DNA of 64,000 nucleotides from Paenibacillus sp. 1001270B_150601_E10 (GCF_015558675.1 NZ_JADMOL010000005.1:652-64651); one strand, 5' to 3'; positions 37,181-46,855 are shown, counted from the first letter of the stretch. Numbers and translations are program-made. The notes: a model not told the origin generated them from the letters alone.

Positions 37181-38803
37181 TTATTTCACAATCTCATCAT
37201 AACGCTTCACGTAATCCTGCCAGGTCGTCGTCCATACTTCCTCATATTGCGCTTTGCCTGCTTTGTCGATCTGCTCTACAAATCGATTCCAAGCAGCATC
37301 GAACTCCGCATCCGACTTCGCTAGAATCATCTGCGGCACTTCCTTGCTGATCGTTTCCTCCAGCTTGCGGAAGATTGCCTTCGTTTCTTCTGGCTCTGAC
37401 AGCTGCCACAGCATTGCCGGAACGATCGTCGGAGCTGGAAGGAAGTCAGACCATGTTTCCTTGCCGTACTTCGCCAGCACATCCTTCGTCAGCTGATCAT
37501 AGTTTTGAATAACCGATTCCTTCGTATTGGATGTCGCATAGTCACCGTCATCCAACAAGGCGCCATCACCAATGCTGAAGTTCACAATTGGACCTGTTGG
37601 CCCCTTCTGATACGCCAGATCAGGGTTCTTGCGCAGCTCATCCGTATAAGACTGAAGCTTCATGCGCTTTCCGTCCTTGATCTCATATTGAACGCCCTCC
37701 ACGCCCCAGTTGATCAGAATTTGCCCTTCATCAGAGAACAAATAGTCAATCATTTGGATAATGCGTTCAGGATTCTTAGCAGACTCGGTAATGACCCAGT
37801 TGGAGCTTGAATTGGTGATAGGAACGGCAAATGACTGATCCTTCGTGTTCTCATCGAACAAGATCGGCAGCTTCGCATATTGACGCTCCGTCATGCCAGC
37901 AGCTACCAGCGATTTCTCTGCATTGCTGAGGAGCCATCCCGGCATAAACTCAGCCAAGACACGTCCTTGCGCAATCTTCGCAAGATTCTCTTCGCCTTTT
38001 CCGAAAATGTTCTTATCAAGCATTCCTGCGTTCTGCAGACGGTTCAGGAACTGATAATACTGCTTGGTAAACGGCTCTGTCAGCGCAAAGCGTACCTGAT
38101 TATTCTCGTCTACCATATTGAAGCCTTGGTCTGGAAGCCCAGCCGCCGAGATCACCGGATTCGTATAAGTCAGTCCGCCCCAGTAGCCGGAGAATGGGAT
38201 CGTTGACTGTCCCTCAATAGTTGGATGCTTCTTATAGTAAGCTTCCAGCACGTCGAACAGCTGATCCAGCGTCTTAATCTCCGGATAGCCCGCTTCCTTC
38301 AGGACGTCATACTGCACAATGAAGCTCGCAGCTGCGCTTGCCGGTGCTTCCTGCGCCAGATTAATACCGTATAGCGAATAAATATGTCCATCCGAATCCT
38401 TCAGCAGATCCAGATAATTACCAAAGCGCTTTTTAATATTAGGACCATGCTTCTCAATCAAATCCTCAAGCGGAATGATCGCGCCTGCATCCCGATACTT
38501 CCCTGTCATATTTGGCGACAAGGTCATCATGTCTGGGTAATCTCCGGAAGCAAGCCACAGATCATTCTTCTGCCCCTCATCTCCTACGATCGGAATGTAA
38601 TCTAGCGATACACCAGTCTTTGCCGTAATCGCTTTACCCACATCTGTATCCCACTTCAGCTTCGTATCTGTCGTGCTCATCGTATAGGTAATTGGTGCTG
38701 TGGAATCTGTGCTGCCTGCAGCTTGGTCGTCCGACTTCCCGCATCCTGCAAGCAACGAAGCAAACAGCATAAAGCATAATGTAATCGATAACGCCTTTCT
38801 CAT
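37181..38803 (-). CDS. Extracellular solute-binding lipoprotein of a sugar ABC transporter
   Basis: A 540-residue lipoprotein; signal peptide with lipobox LLAGC (cysteine about residue 21), then a large binding protein of the LplA/YtcQ type (extracellular solute-binding family 1). It delivers a carbohydrate, possibly an amino-sugar oligosaccharide given the GH20 gene, to the permeases encoded upstream. Seen as the third gene after both permeases. Confidence 0.92.
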   Translation of the reverse strand: MRKALSITLCFMLFASLLAGCGKSDDQAAGSTDSTAPITYTMSTTDTKLKWDTDVGKAITAKTGVSLDYIPIVGDEGQKNDLWLASGDYPDMMTLSPNMTGKYRDAGAIIPLEDLIEKHGPNIKKRFGNYLDLLKDSDGHIYSLYGINLAQEAPASAAASFIVQYDVLKEAGYPEIKTLDQLFDVLEAYYKKHPTIEGQSTIPFSGYWGGLTYTNPVISAAGLPDQGFNMVDENNQVRFALTEPFTKQYYQFLNRLQNAGMLDKNIFGKGEENLAKIAQGRVLAEFMPGWLLSNAEKSLVAAGMTERQYAKLPILFDENTKDQSFAVPITNSSSNWVITESAKNPERIIQMIDYLFSDEGQILINWGVEGVQYEIKDGKRMKLQSYTDELRKNPDLAYQKGPTGPIVNFSIGDGALLDDGDYATSNTKESVIQNYDQLTKDVLAKYGKETWSDFLPAPTIVPAMLWQLSEPEETKAIFRKLEETISKEVPQMILAKSDAEFDAAWNRFVEQIDKAGKAQYEEVWTTTWQDYVKRYDEIVK

Positions 38804-38872
38804 TCGTTGACACCCTCTCTGTCTATTTCATTATATCAATTGGCATGAAGCCAAGTTGATAACCCCGCTAGC

Positions 38873-39769
38873 TCACTCTTTAATAGCACCAATCAAGGCG
38901 CCTTTAATGAAATACTTTTGCAAGAACGGATATACAAGCAGAATCGGGAACGTAACAATTACCGTCATCGTAGCCCGGATGGCCTCCGGTGTTACATTCT
39001 TCACGGACTCGCTGTCAATATAGCCTGTGGAGGAAGCATTGTTGACCATCTGGCTGGTAGACTGCAGCAGTATCTTCATCAGCTCAAATTGGAGCAGGTT
39101 CAGGTTGTCCCTCGTATTGTACAGATAGTTGTCGAACCAAGCGTTCCAGTGGCCAACCGAGTTAAACAGCGTAACGGTTGCAAGCACCGGCAGGCTGATT
39201 GGAACAATGATGCGGAAGAGCACCTGAAATTCGTTGGCTCCTTCCATTCTCGCCGCTTCGATCAAGCCTTCAGGCAAGCCCTCAATGGAGGTGCGCATAA
39301 TGATGACATTAAATACCCCAATCAAGCCCGGCAGGATATACACCCAGAAGGAGTTGGTCAACCCAAGACCCTTGATAAGCAGATAGGAAGGAATGATCCC
39401 GCCGCTTACGTACATACTGATAATTATCAGCAGATTAATAGACTTCCGCAGGACAAATTCCTTGCGCGTCAACGTATATGCAAGCATCATCGTACAGCCG
39501 ACCGATAGGAAGGTTCCAATGACTGTACGGAGCACCGATCGAACAGCAGCCATGTAGAGCGCATCGTCCTGGAATACAATTTTATAGTTGTTGAGCGTAA
39601 ACTCGTTCGGCCAAAAATAGACCTGCCCACGAATCGTATCTAATGGATCGTTAAAGGATACCATCAGCAGATTGTAAAAGGGATACAGCGTAATGAAGCC
39701 TAACAGAGCCAATAGGATATAGTTGATCGTGTCAAAAGTAACATCGCGTGCACGAAGTCGTCGTTTCAT
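38873..39769 (-). CDS. Carbohydrate ABC permease, LplC/YtcP-like
   Basis: A 298-residue inner-membrane permease with six helices. The ATPase-contact loop is IEAARMEGANEFQVLFRIIV then PISLP. N-terminal SFNDPLDTIRGQVYFWPNEF and the C-terminal VYPFLQKYFIKGALIGAIKE are typical of the LplC group. Pairs with the permease encoded 28 bases upstream. Confidence 0.94.
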   Translation of the reverse strand: MKRRLRARDVTFDTINYILLALLGFITLYPFYNLLMVSFNDPLDTIRGQVYFWPNEFTLNNYKIVFQDDALYMAAVRSVLRTVIGTFLSVGCTMMLAYTLTRKEFVLRKSINLLIIISMYVSGGIIPSYLLIKGLGLTNSFWVYILPGLIGVFNVIIMRTSIEGLPEGLIEAARMEGANEFQVLFRIIVPISLPVLATVTLFNSVGHWNAWFDNYLYNTRDNLNLLQFELMKILLQSTSQMVNNASSTGYIDSESVKNVTPEAIRATMTVIVTFPILLVYPFLQKYFIKGALIGAIKE

Positions 39770-39796
39770 CTTAAGAAGTCACTTCCTTCGTTGTAA

Positions 39797-40744
39797 TCAG
39801 AACAATCGGATGCCGCTCGTCTTCTTCGCCAAAAAGTTAACCGAGATAACGATCGCCAAGCTGATTATGGATTTGAATATGCCGAGCGCAACACCGACAG
39901 AGTATTGGCCGGAGCCAAAAGATAGATTCAAGGCGTACAGGTCCAATACTTCTGAATAATCCTGTACAAGTGGATTGCTGAGCAGGAACTGCGATTCATA
40001 CCCGATGTTAATAATATTTCCCATCGATAGAATCAACAGGACGATGGCTGTCGGCAGCAAGCTTGGGATCGAGATGTTCCACATCTTCTGGAAGCGCCCT
40101 GCTCCATCGACATCCGCTGCTTCGTACAGATCCGGGTTCACTCCTGCCAGCACGGCCAAGTAAATAATCGTGCTCCAGCCAAGCTCCTTCCATAAGCCGA
40201 CCATCGTGTTGATGAACCAGAACCATTCTCCTTTTCCCATAATGAAGATCGATTCCTTAAGAATGCCGAGCTTGATGAGCAGGTCATTCACAAGACCGTC
40301 AGGAGACAAAAAGGTCAGCACAATATTGGCTATGACGACCATCGAGACAAAGTGCGGGATATACGTTACAGTCTGAATGGCACGCTTAAACAGCGAGTGC
40401 CGAACCTCATTGAGCAGAAGCGCTAAGATAATCGCACAGACAAAGCCGGATACCAGGCTCATCATACTCATGGCGAGTGTGTTCCTAAGGACAAGGAAGA
40501 ATCGCTCATCATGAAACAAGGTCGTGAAATTATCAAAGCCTACCCAAGGGCTGTTGAAAATCCCTTTTCCCGGAGAGTAGCGCTGAAAAGCCATTATCCA
40601 TCCCCACAGGGGAACATAGGCAAATACAATCAGCAGAATGACAAACGGCACCGACATCAACAGCAGTTGATATTGGGAGGCCAGCTTGCGCCAAATGGAT
40701 TTCTTCTTTCTCGGACTGAACGCCGGTATGGTGGTTGATTGCAT
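39797..40744 (-). CDS. Carbohydrate ABC permease, LplB/YteP-like
   Basis: A 315-residue permease with six helices and the EAA loop YEAADVDGAGRFQKMWNISI. The start of the protein (QYQLLLMSVPFVILLIVFAY) and FAYVPLWGWIMAFQRYSPGK are typical of the LplB group. First gene of the transporter operon; a cre-like site lies about 70 bases upstream. No ATPase gene is nearby, so a shared MsmX-type ATPase is expected elsewhere. Confidence 0.94.
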   Translation of the reverse strand: MQSTTIPAFSPRKKKSIWRKLASQYQLLLMSVPFVILLIVFAYVPLWGWIMAFQRYSPGKGIFNSPWVGFDNFTTLFHDERFFLVLRNTLAMSMMSLVSGFVCAIILALLLNEVRHSLFKRAIQTVTYIPHFVSMVVIANIVLTFLSPDGLVNDLLIKLGILKESIFIMGKGEWFWFINTMVGLWKELGWSTIIYLAVLAGVNPDLYEAADVDGAGRFQKMWNISIPSLLPTAIVLLILSMGNIINIGYESQFLLSNPLVQDYSEVLDLYALNLSFGSGQYSVGVALGIFKSIISLAIVISVNFLAKKTSGIRLF

Positions 40745-40811
40745 GTGGATTGCTCACATCCTTACGTTTTTCTGTATACCGTTGTTGAACTATCTTCATT
40801 CTAGAAAAGGA

Positions 40812-40825
40812 TGTAAGCGCCAACA
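40812..40825. promoter_or_regulatory. cre-like CcpA site before the sugar transporter
   Basis: TGTAAGCGCCAACA differs from the cre consensus (TGWAARCGYTWNCW) at one position. Its place upstream of a sugar transporter operon fits catabolite repression. The remaining DNA between 40826 and 40978 shows nothing further. Confidence 0.5.
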
Positions 40826-40978
40826 ACCACAGGAGTTCAAGGACTATACCCTACGAATTAAAGGTCTAGGGCAACAGACTAGCGATAAAGATGCTTAGCA
40901 ATGTCATGCGAGTTTGTTTCGTGGGTGTTCATATTCAGGTGAAATGCGCAGCTCATGAATCGTTAGCCTAGTAAACAA

Positions 40979-41010
40979 GAAAAACGGGCACCCCTAATGG
41001 CGATGCCCGC
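40979..41010 (-). terminator. Terminator of the aminotransferase operon
   Basis: Minus strand: CGGGCA/TGCCCG stem with a longer loop, followed by TTTTTC. It lies about 190 bases beyond the aminotransferase stop. Confidence 0.7.
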
Positions 41011-41203
41011 TTGTGATCCTATTCCAAACAGACAACCTCCATCTGCACGTGAATGGAGGTTGGTTGCGATTGATTCCTATGAAGACGATAAAGAGACTAG
41101 CGTTCATCCTATCTCTCTTTAAGTTAAAAACATTTTCTGAAATACTTTCTTTGAACTCCTCTGGCTTCCTTCAAGCACTGCCCTTAACAGACTTGACTCT
41201 TTG

Positions 41204-42376
41204 CTAAACTTCAACTGTCAGCTTCACAAAGCGTGCCATCCGCTCAAGTGCAGTTTCAAGCCTGTCTAGCGATGCTGCAAACGAACAGCGGATGAATCCT
41301 TCTCCCCCAGTACCAAACACATGCCCCGGTACTACCGCCACGCCAGCCTCCTTCAGAAGCTTCAAGGCGAATGCTTCCGAGGACATTCCCGTACGAGTGA
41401 TCGAAGGGAAGGCATAGAAAGTGCCTTCAGGCTCATGACAGGATAAGCCCAGCTCGCGCAGTCCCTTTACGAACCTTGTTCTGCGCTCTTTAAATGCTTC
41501 CTTCATCCGCTCTTTCTCTTCCATTCCATGTCTCAGTGCCTCAATCGCAGCAATCTGGCTGACTGTTGGCGCACACATCGCAATGTATTGATGAATCTTC
41601 AGCATCTCAGCAAGCAATAACTGTGGTCCACAGGCATAGCCTACTCTCCAGCCTGTCATAGAGAAAGCCTTCGAGAATCCGTTCAGCACAATCGTCCGTT
41701 CCTTCATGCCTGGCAGCGAAGCAATGCTGATATGGCGCTGGTCATAGGTCAGCTCAGCATAGATTTCATCTGAGATCACGATCAAGTTACGAGCTTTAAT
41801 GACCTCTGCGATCGGAAGCCAGTCCTCATAAGACATTACTGCTCCTGTAGGATTACTCGGATAATTAAGCATAAGCACCTTCGACCGGGGCGTTATAGCC
41901 CGGGCTAATGCATCTGCTGTCAACTTGAATTGCTGCTCGACTGAAGCTTCAACCTCGACTACTTTGCCGCCATGCAGCTCTGTTATCGGCGAATACGCCA
42001 CATAGCTCGGCGCAGGAATAAGAATCTCATCTCCTGGCGCAATCAGCATTCGCAGCGCCAGATCGACAGCTTCACTGCTGCCTACAGTGACGACAATCTC
42101 TCCTTCAGGATCATAACTCAATCCAAACTGATAAGACATGTAATTGGAAATCTCCTCGCGCAGCTCCATAAAGCCCGCGTTCGGCGTATACTTCGTGATG
42201 CCCTCGCTTAAAGCGCGAATGCCTGCTTGGCGTATATGCTCCGGCGTCTTAAAGTCAGGCTCGCCTACGCCTAGCGAGATGACATCCGCGCTTCCGCTGG
42301 CATAGTCGAAAAACTTGCGAATGCCAGAAGGCGGAATGGTGCGTACATGCGGCGATATTCGATCAGCAACCGACAT
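41204..42376 (-). CDS. PLP-dependent class I aminotransferase, PatA-like
   Basis: A 390-residue fold-type I aminotransferase. PLP-binding features: NPTGAVMS, DEIYAELTY (Asp to pyridine N), and the Schiff-base lysine in NGFSKAFSMTGWRVGY (about residue 235); Arg in FIRCSFA binds the substrate carboxylate. Related to PatA/AspC-type enzymes of Bacillales. The ATG at 42376 follows GAGGTGG and overlaps the ddl reading frame by 14 bases. Its neighbours (D-Ala ligase, MocR regulator) suggest a role near D- or L-alanine supply, which is inference. Confidence 0.88.
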   Translation of the reverse strand: MSVADRISPHVRTIPPSGIRKFFDYASGSADVISLGVGEPDFKTPEHIRQAGIRALSEGITKYTPNAGFMELREEISNYMSYQFGLSYDPEGEIVVTVGSSEAVDLALRMLIAPGDEILIPAPSYVAYSPITELHGGKVVEVEASVEQQFKLTADALARAITPRSKVLMLNYPSNPTGAVMSYEDWLPIAEVIKARNLIVISDEIYAELTYDQRHISIASLPGMKERTIVLNGFSKAFSMTGWRVGYACGPQLLLAEMLKIHQYIAMCAPTVSQIAAIEALRHGMEEKERMKEAFKERRTRFVKGLRELGLSCHEPEGTFYAFPSITRTGMSSEAFALKLLKEAGVAVVPGHVFGTGGEGFIRCSFAASLDRLETALERMARFVKLTVEV

Positions 42377-43255
42377 ATTGTCCACCTCTTTCCTTCTGAC
42401 GCTGCTCCAAGGAAATCGTAATAATCTGATCCAGCAGCTCTTGGAAGGAAATCCCTGCTGCCTGCGCGCTCTTTGGAAGCAGGCTGTTCGAGGTCATGCC
42501 AGGCAGTGTATTGATCTCCAGCACATAAGGCATGCCGTTCTGAATGATCATGTCCACGCGCGCATAAACGCTGCAATGAAGGGCATGGTAGCTCTTCAAA
42601 GCCGCCTCACTCACACGTGCATCCAGCTCCGGCGGCAGCTGAATCACTTCTTCGATTGCACCACCATCCTCATACTTGGCTTGATAATCAAACCATGTGG
42701 ATTGATTCGCTCGAATGCCAAGATGCGGAAGCAGCTTTCCATTTAGAATCGAGCACGTGATTTCCTCTCCAGTCGTATACCGTTCGATCATGACGGAGCG
42801 ATCTATGACGAATACCTCTTCAACCGCCTTTATAAGCGTTTCCCGATTCGGCACCACCTGCGCTCCAATGCTGGACCCTCCGGAATTCGGCTTTACGATG
42901 ACAGGGTAGCCAAGCTGTTCAACAGCCTCTACGGAACATTCCTCCATACTGTGCCAGCACAGCCAATCCGGTGTCTGAACCCCTTCATAACGGAGCAGCT
43001 TCTTCGTAATATCCTTGTTCATGCACATGCTGCTCGACAGCACGCCGCTGCCTGTATAAGGGATGCCCATCGTCTCTAACGCTCCCTGAATCGTTCCGTC
43101 CTCTCCAAACTTACCGTGAAGAGCAAGCAAGGCGATATCGATCCCTTTCGTCTTCTCTACCAACTCTTATCCAACTTTGCCATGATTTCTTTTCCTGTCA
43201 TCAACGACACATTCAGTTCGGACGAAACACCGCCCATTATCACGCCAACCTTCAT
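42363..43255 (-). pseudogene. ddl: D-alanine-D-alanine ligase with internal deletion and frameshift
   Basis: The ligase joins two D-alanines for peptidoglycan. From the ATG at 43255 the frame reads MKVGVIMGGVSSELNVSLMT, GKEIMAKLDKSW, then a TAG at 43159. The rest of the protein continues in another frame from about 43166 (ELVEKTKGIDIALLALHGKF, GEDGTIQGALETMGIPYTGS) to the stop at 42363. In related ligases some 13 residues lie between LD(K/R) and ELVEK, so a small out-of-frame deletion removed them. The rest is well kept: KPNSGGSSIG, RVDMI and LEINTLPGMT. An in-frame TTG at 43163 could start a product lacking the first 30 or so residues, but it lacks a good ribosome-binding site. Confidence 0.85.
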
Positions 43256-43265
43256 GGCTGCACCT

Positions 43266-44723
43266 CTATCCCATTAATTGTGCTGCGGTCTCTCCAATGA
43301 TGCGTATGCCGCGGCTAATATCCTCATCCGCTACTCTAGAGAAGCCAAGCCGCATCGTATGCTGACCCGTTCCATCTGTGTAAAAATTGTCCCCCGGTGT
43401 AAAGATAACCCCTCGTTCCGAGCAAATCTTAAGCAGCTCTCTCGTCTCAAAGCCTTGTTCAAATTCGACAAAGACGTGCAAGCCTCCGTCGCCTGATATG
43501 CGTTTGCAAGGGAGGTGCTCTTCAATGCACTGCTTCGTCCACTCATACTTGCGTTTGTACTCCGCACGAGCCTTTTTAAGATATTTATCCAGATTTCCAT
43601 TCAATAGATATTGATATAACAAGGATTGATCTAGTGTAGAGGTGTGAATCGAGCGAGCACGCTTGATGCTCTCCAGGTAATAAATCAATTCTCGATCTGC
43701 TAGGATCCACCCTACCCGAATACCTGGAAACAGCACCTTGGAGAAGCTTCCGATGTATACGACGTTGTTGCTTCCTCCTGCTGTTGCAATCAGTGGTGCC
43801 ACGTGAGCACCCGAGTATCTGAGCTCCTCATTGAAGCCATCCTCAACGATTGGAACCTGATAACCTGCCATCAGCTCGATCAGCTTCACCCGCTTCTCTG
43901 GCGACATGACAATACCCGTCGGGTTGTGATAGGACGGGATAAGGAAGGCAAAGTCATAGCTTTGCTTCTGCAAGGCCTGCTCCACCTTCTCAAGACATAT
44001 GCCGTCCGACTCCATCTCAATGCCCGTAATGTCGTAGCCATGGAGCTTCAAATTCTTGATCGCTGTGTTGTGGGTTGGATTCTCGCACAGCACCCTGCCG
44101 TTCCTCTTCTGCAGGGCAGAGAGCACAAGCTCAAATCCCTCTGTAAATCCGTTCGTAATGAGCAAATCCTTGCCGCTCACATTCACACCCTTGTTCTCCA
44201 TATATTGCAGCAAATATTCAATTAAAGGCTTATAGCCCTTGGCATAGCCGTAGTTCAACAGAACATCGCCTTCGATCGACATGCGATCCAGGAAGGCTCG
44301 CTTGACCTGATCCAGATCAAACAGCTTCTCGTCAGGTGCTATGCTCGTGAAGGAGATGGTGCCCTTCGCTGCACGGATGCCTCGCTTCATAAGATCCAGC
44401 TCTTCGGCCAGCTGAGCGGTCCCGCTCAGTCTTTGCTTCCAATCCAGCTTAAGATCATGAGAAGGCTCATTGCAGAGAGCAGGTATAATCGCAGCCGCAA
44501 AGCTGCCTTTTCCCCGTATCGTATAGACGAAGCCCTCATCCTCCAAGCTCGTATACGCGGCAATGACCGTATTGCGGCTCACATGGAGCAGCTCGCTAAG
44601 CTCCCGTGTCGAGGGAAGCTTTTGATCGGCAAGCAGCCCGCCCTGAGCGATCATTTTTTGCAAATAGTCCTTTACCTGAATGTAAACGGGACGATCTCCT
44701 ATGAGCTTAAAATCGTTGAACAT
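43266..44723 (-). CDS. MocR-family regulator (GntR HTH plus aminotransferase fold), DdlR-like
   Basis: A 485-residue regulator: winged helix at residues 10-75 (KLPSTRELSELLHVSRNTVI) joined to a PLP-binding aminotransferase-like domain with SYHNPTGIVMS, VEDGFNEELRYSG and the lysine in IGSFSKVLFPGIRVGW. MocR proteins use PLP, often with an amino acid, as effector. A MocR protein (DdlR) is known to control a D-Ala-D-Ala ligase gene in Brevibacillus, and this gene lies ten bases before ddl on the same strand, so that role is likely. Start placed at 44723 after GGGAGAG. Confidence 0.9.
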   Translation of the reverse strand: MFNDFKLIGDRPVYIQVKDYLQKMIAQGGLLADQKLPSTRELSELLHVSRNTVIAAYTSLEDEGFVYTIRGKGSFAAAIIPALCNEPSHDLKLDWKQRLSGTAQLAEELDLMKRGIRAAKGTISFTSIAPDEKLFDLDQVKRAFLDRMSIEGDVLLNYGYAKGYKPLIEYLLQYMENKGVNVSGKDLLITNGFTEGFELVLSALQKRNGRVLCENPTHNTAIKNLKLHGYDITGIEMESDGICLEKVEQALQKQSYDFAFLIPSYHNPTGIVMSPEKRVKLIELMAGYQVPIVEDGFNEELRYSGAHVAPLIATAGGSNNVVYIGSFSKVLFPGIRVGWILADRELIYYLESIKRARSIHTSTLDQSLLYQYLLNGNLDKYLKKARAEYKRKYEWTKQCIEEHLPCKRISGDGGLHVFVEFEQGFETRELLKICSERGVIFTPGDNFYTDGTGQHTMRLGFSRVADEDISRGIRIIGETAAQLMG

Positions 44724-44770
44724 CATCATCTCTCCCACATCTATCATGGCATAACCTGAACGAATGAAAA

Positions 44771-44812
44771 AGAACCACGCCTCCCTGACTTTCTGTTGAA
44801 CGTGGTTCTACA
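44771..44812 (-). terminator. Hairpin with U-run upstream of the MocR gene
   Basis: Minus strand: AGAACCACG/CGTGGTTCT with a 21-base loop followed by TTTTTC, about 50 bases before the MocR start. It may be a second terminator for the cta operon or an attenuator in the MocR leader. Confidence 0.65.
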
Positions 44813-44907
44813 ATATTATTTTAGAGCATTCATCCCACTCGTGCATCACTTCGAAGGATGGTAATCATCTGCGGCAACTCCATTGGCATAGCCGCCCCTC
44901 TAGTACA

Positions 44908-44938
44908 AAAAAAACGGCCCTGAATGATTCAGAGCCGC
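44908..44938 (-). terminator. Terminator of the cta operon
   Basis: Minus strand: CGGCTCTGA/TCAGGGCCG stem followed by TTTTTTTTG, 30 bases after the DUF420 gene. Confidence 0.88.
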
Positions 44939-44967
44939 CCCGCTTATAATCTTTTTCCGCTGTTTAT

Positions 44968-45432
44968 TTACCAGCCTAGTATGGCATCCAGCACAGGCTT
45001 CGTGTGTCCGCCTGGATACATAATATAAAGAAGGACATACACGGTTACACCTGTAATCGCAGTAATAAACCAGATCACCGCTGTGAATCGTCCTAGCTTC
45101 CGATGCTTCGTGTAGTTTTCCTTATACCCTGTGTACAAAGTCGTAAGACCAAATACAGCCGCTACGGTGGCCAGCACGATATGGAAGATTAAGAAGACGG
45201 TATAGATCGTCTTTAAGTCCTCAGGCCCACCCCATGACGTATTCCCTACAAAAGCTGTACGTGATACATAAATAACGAAGAAGATTATTGCTGCAATCGC
45301 AGCCAAGGTCATCGTGCGCTTATGCTGTACAATCCGTCTCTTTATGATTTGGCGCCAGCCGATTGCGACAAGAATCGCACTAATCGCGATAAAGCTTGTA
45401 CTTATCGCAGGCATAATATTATACAAATCCAC
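44968..45432 (-). CDS. DUF420 membrane protein, YozB/CtaM-like
   Basis: A 154-residue protein with four membrane helices and conserved histidines (VQHKRTMTLAA, IFHIVLATVAA, YTKHRKLGRFTA). DUF420 proteins such as staphylococcal CtaM are needed for maturation of haem-copper oxidases, which fits its place after ctaG. I choose the GTG at 45432, about ten bases after GGGAGG; an in-frame TTG at 45441 is too close to that site. Confidence 0.88.
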   Translation of the reverse strand: MDLYNIMPAISTSFIAISAILVAIGWRQIIKRRIVQHKRTMTLAAIAAIIFFVIYVSRTAFVGNTSWGGPEDLKTIYTVFLIFHIVLATVAAVFGLTTLYTGYKENYTKHRKLGRFTAVIWFITAITGVTVYVLLYIMYPGGHTKPVLDAILGW

Positions 45433-45521
45433 GGCTAACAAGTCCTCCCTTTATGCTTCTACTCCATGTCCGGCAGGAGCAGTAACCCACTCCTAGCCTC
45501 CCCTTCCTATTATAGCGCGAA

Positions 45522-46433
45522 TTACGCCTGCTTCCAGTGTCCGTCTAGTGTCGATTCTACGACATCGTCATCATCCTTGCCTTCCTTGCGGAACCATTGG
45601 CTGAATACATAGGCCAATATCGCGCCGTACATCGTCTCTTGGATCAGCTTCATGACAATGCCGCCGAGCTGCTGATCTTCAACTGGATCAAACCAATTGA
45701 AGAATTCGGGTCCGCCAAAGGACGCAATCAGCTGCGATGGATCCCCAGCAACACAGTACCCCATAGCAAGCGCCCATGTATCTGGATCCGTATAGGTGCT
45801 GTAAAGCGGATCGCCTGCAAAAATAATTAATGCACAGGCTGGCGTGATCAATACTCCATTTAAAAAGATATAACCCATCTTCTTTACGTGAGAAATGCCA
45901 GGCCATTCTGGCACTGGAGAGACAACAGGCCACCACATCATCAGCGATGCGATAAAGAGCGCAATATAATAGAAAACATGCACACCGTAATTCAGCATGA
46001 CATAGTCGTGCACGGCAGGCACATGGTAGATCGAGAAGAGAGTATTAAAGAGAACCGCTGTCAAGATCGGATGCATCGCCCATTTCAGTTTTTTGATAAA
46101 AGCACGATCCAGCATAAAGCGCCATAGCCAGCTAGGAATGCCAAGCATTAAGAGTGGTGGAACAATAATATAAGAGATCGACATCATGATCATATGAAAC
46201 GTAAACATCATATGGCTTAAGACGTTGACGGGCCCTCCTTGAACGAAATACAGGAGCAGAATCCCGACGATAAACAGCCCTTTTCGGAAGGGAGGCACTG
46301 GTGTCGAATCTGCAAACCGTTGTCGATAAGGACCGGTCAATCCAATATAAAGGATAATGATAAGGATCGTAGCGACAAGCATTAGTGGACTCCAAAGATC
46401 AGAAAAGCTAAAAAATGATTGCAAACCAAACAT
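45522..46433 (-). CDS. ctaG: Cytochrome caa3 oxidase assembly factor CtaG
   Basis: A 303-residue membrane protein with about seven helices, needed to form active caa3 oxidase in Bacillus. Signatures: VNVLSHMMFTFHMIMMSISY, PAVHDYVMLNYGVHVFYYIA, and ASFGGPEFFNWFDPVEDQQL with GGIVMK following. Sits between ctaF and the DUF420 gene. Confidence 0.95.
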   Translation of the reverse strand: MFGLQSFFSFSDLWSPLMLVATILIIILYIGLTGPYRQRFADSTPVPPFRKGLFIVGILLLYFVQGGPVNVLSHMMFTFHMIMMSISYIIVPPLLMLGIPSWLWRFMLDRAFIKKLKWAMHPILTAVLFNTLFSIYHVPAVHDYVMLNYGVHVFYYIALFIASLMMWWPVVSPVPEWPGISHVKKMGYIFLNGVLITPACALIIFAGDPLYSTYTDPDTWALAMGYCVAGDPSQLIASFGGPEFFNWFDPVEDQQLGGIVMKLIQETMYGAILAYVFSQWFRKEGKDDDDVVESTLDGHWKQA

Positions 46434-46527
46434 TGGATTACCCTCCCATTCCGTAATCGTGGTGACGTTCTTCTGTTTCCCTCAAGGAAAAAGAGGCGGC
46501 GCAAGCGCCACCTCCTGAAAGATGCTC

Positions 46528-46848
46528 TTAGCCCCACCATACCCAGTACGAAGCCATAATAATACAGGTGAAAGCTACAACTGCTCCCCCGAGAATAAAG
46601 ATAATCGGAAGCAAATGTCCTTTATCCTTCATGTGCATCCAATAAGCCATCTGAATGACAACTTGGAGAATAGCCATGACAATAAGGATAATATAGATGA
46701 AAGTCGTGTTCACTTCACCGACGGAACCAACGGCTGCGAAGGCAATCAATGTCAGTACGATGGAGAAGATGAACGCAACAATATGCTTTTGTGGTCCTTC
46801 ATGCTTATGACGGCGTTTCGATTGATCAGAAGCTGCTTGTTGAGCTGC
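46528..46848 (-). CDS. ctaF: Cytochrome c oxidase subunit IV
   Basis: A 106-residue subunit with three membrane helices and the family segment QVVIQMAYWMHMKDKGHLLP. The ATG at 46848 follows AAAGGTGGG; upstream in-frame codons overlap ctaE and are not used. Seven bases separate it from the ctaE stop. Confidence 0.93.
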   Translation of the reverse strand, partial: AAQQAASDQSKRRHKHEGPQKHIVAFIFSIVLTLIAFAAVGSVGEVNTTFIYIILIVMAILQVVIQMAYWMHMKDKGHLLPIIFILGGAVVAFTCIIMASYWVWWG

Positions 46849-46855
46849 CATGTGA

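Noticed and set aside
42363-43163. Taking the 266-residue ligase frame as a complete normal ddl
   Set aside because: It lacks the conserved N-terminus, which is found just upstream in another frame with a good start context; a frameshifted gene explains both parts.
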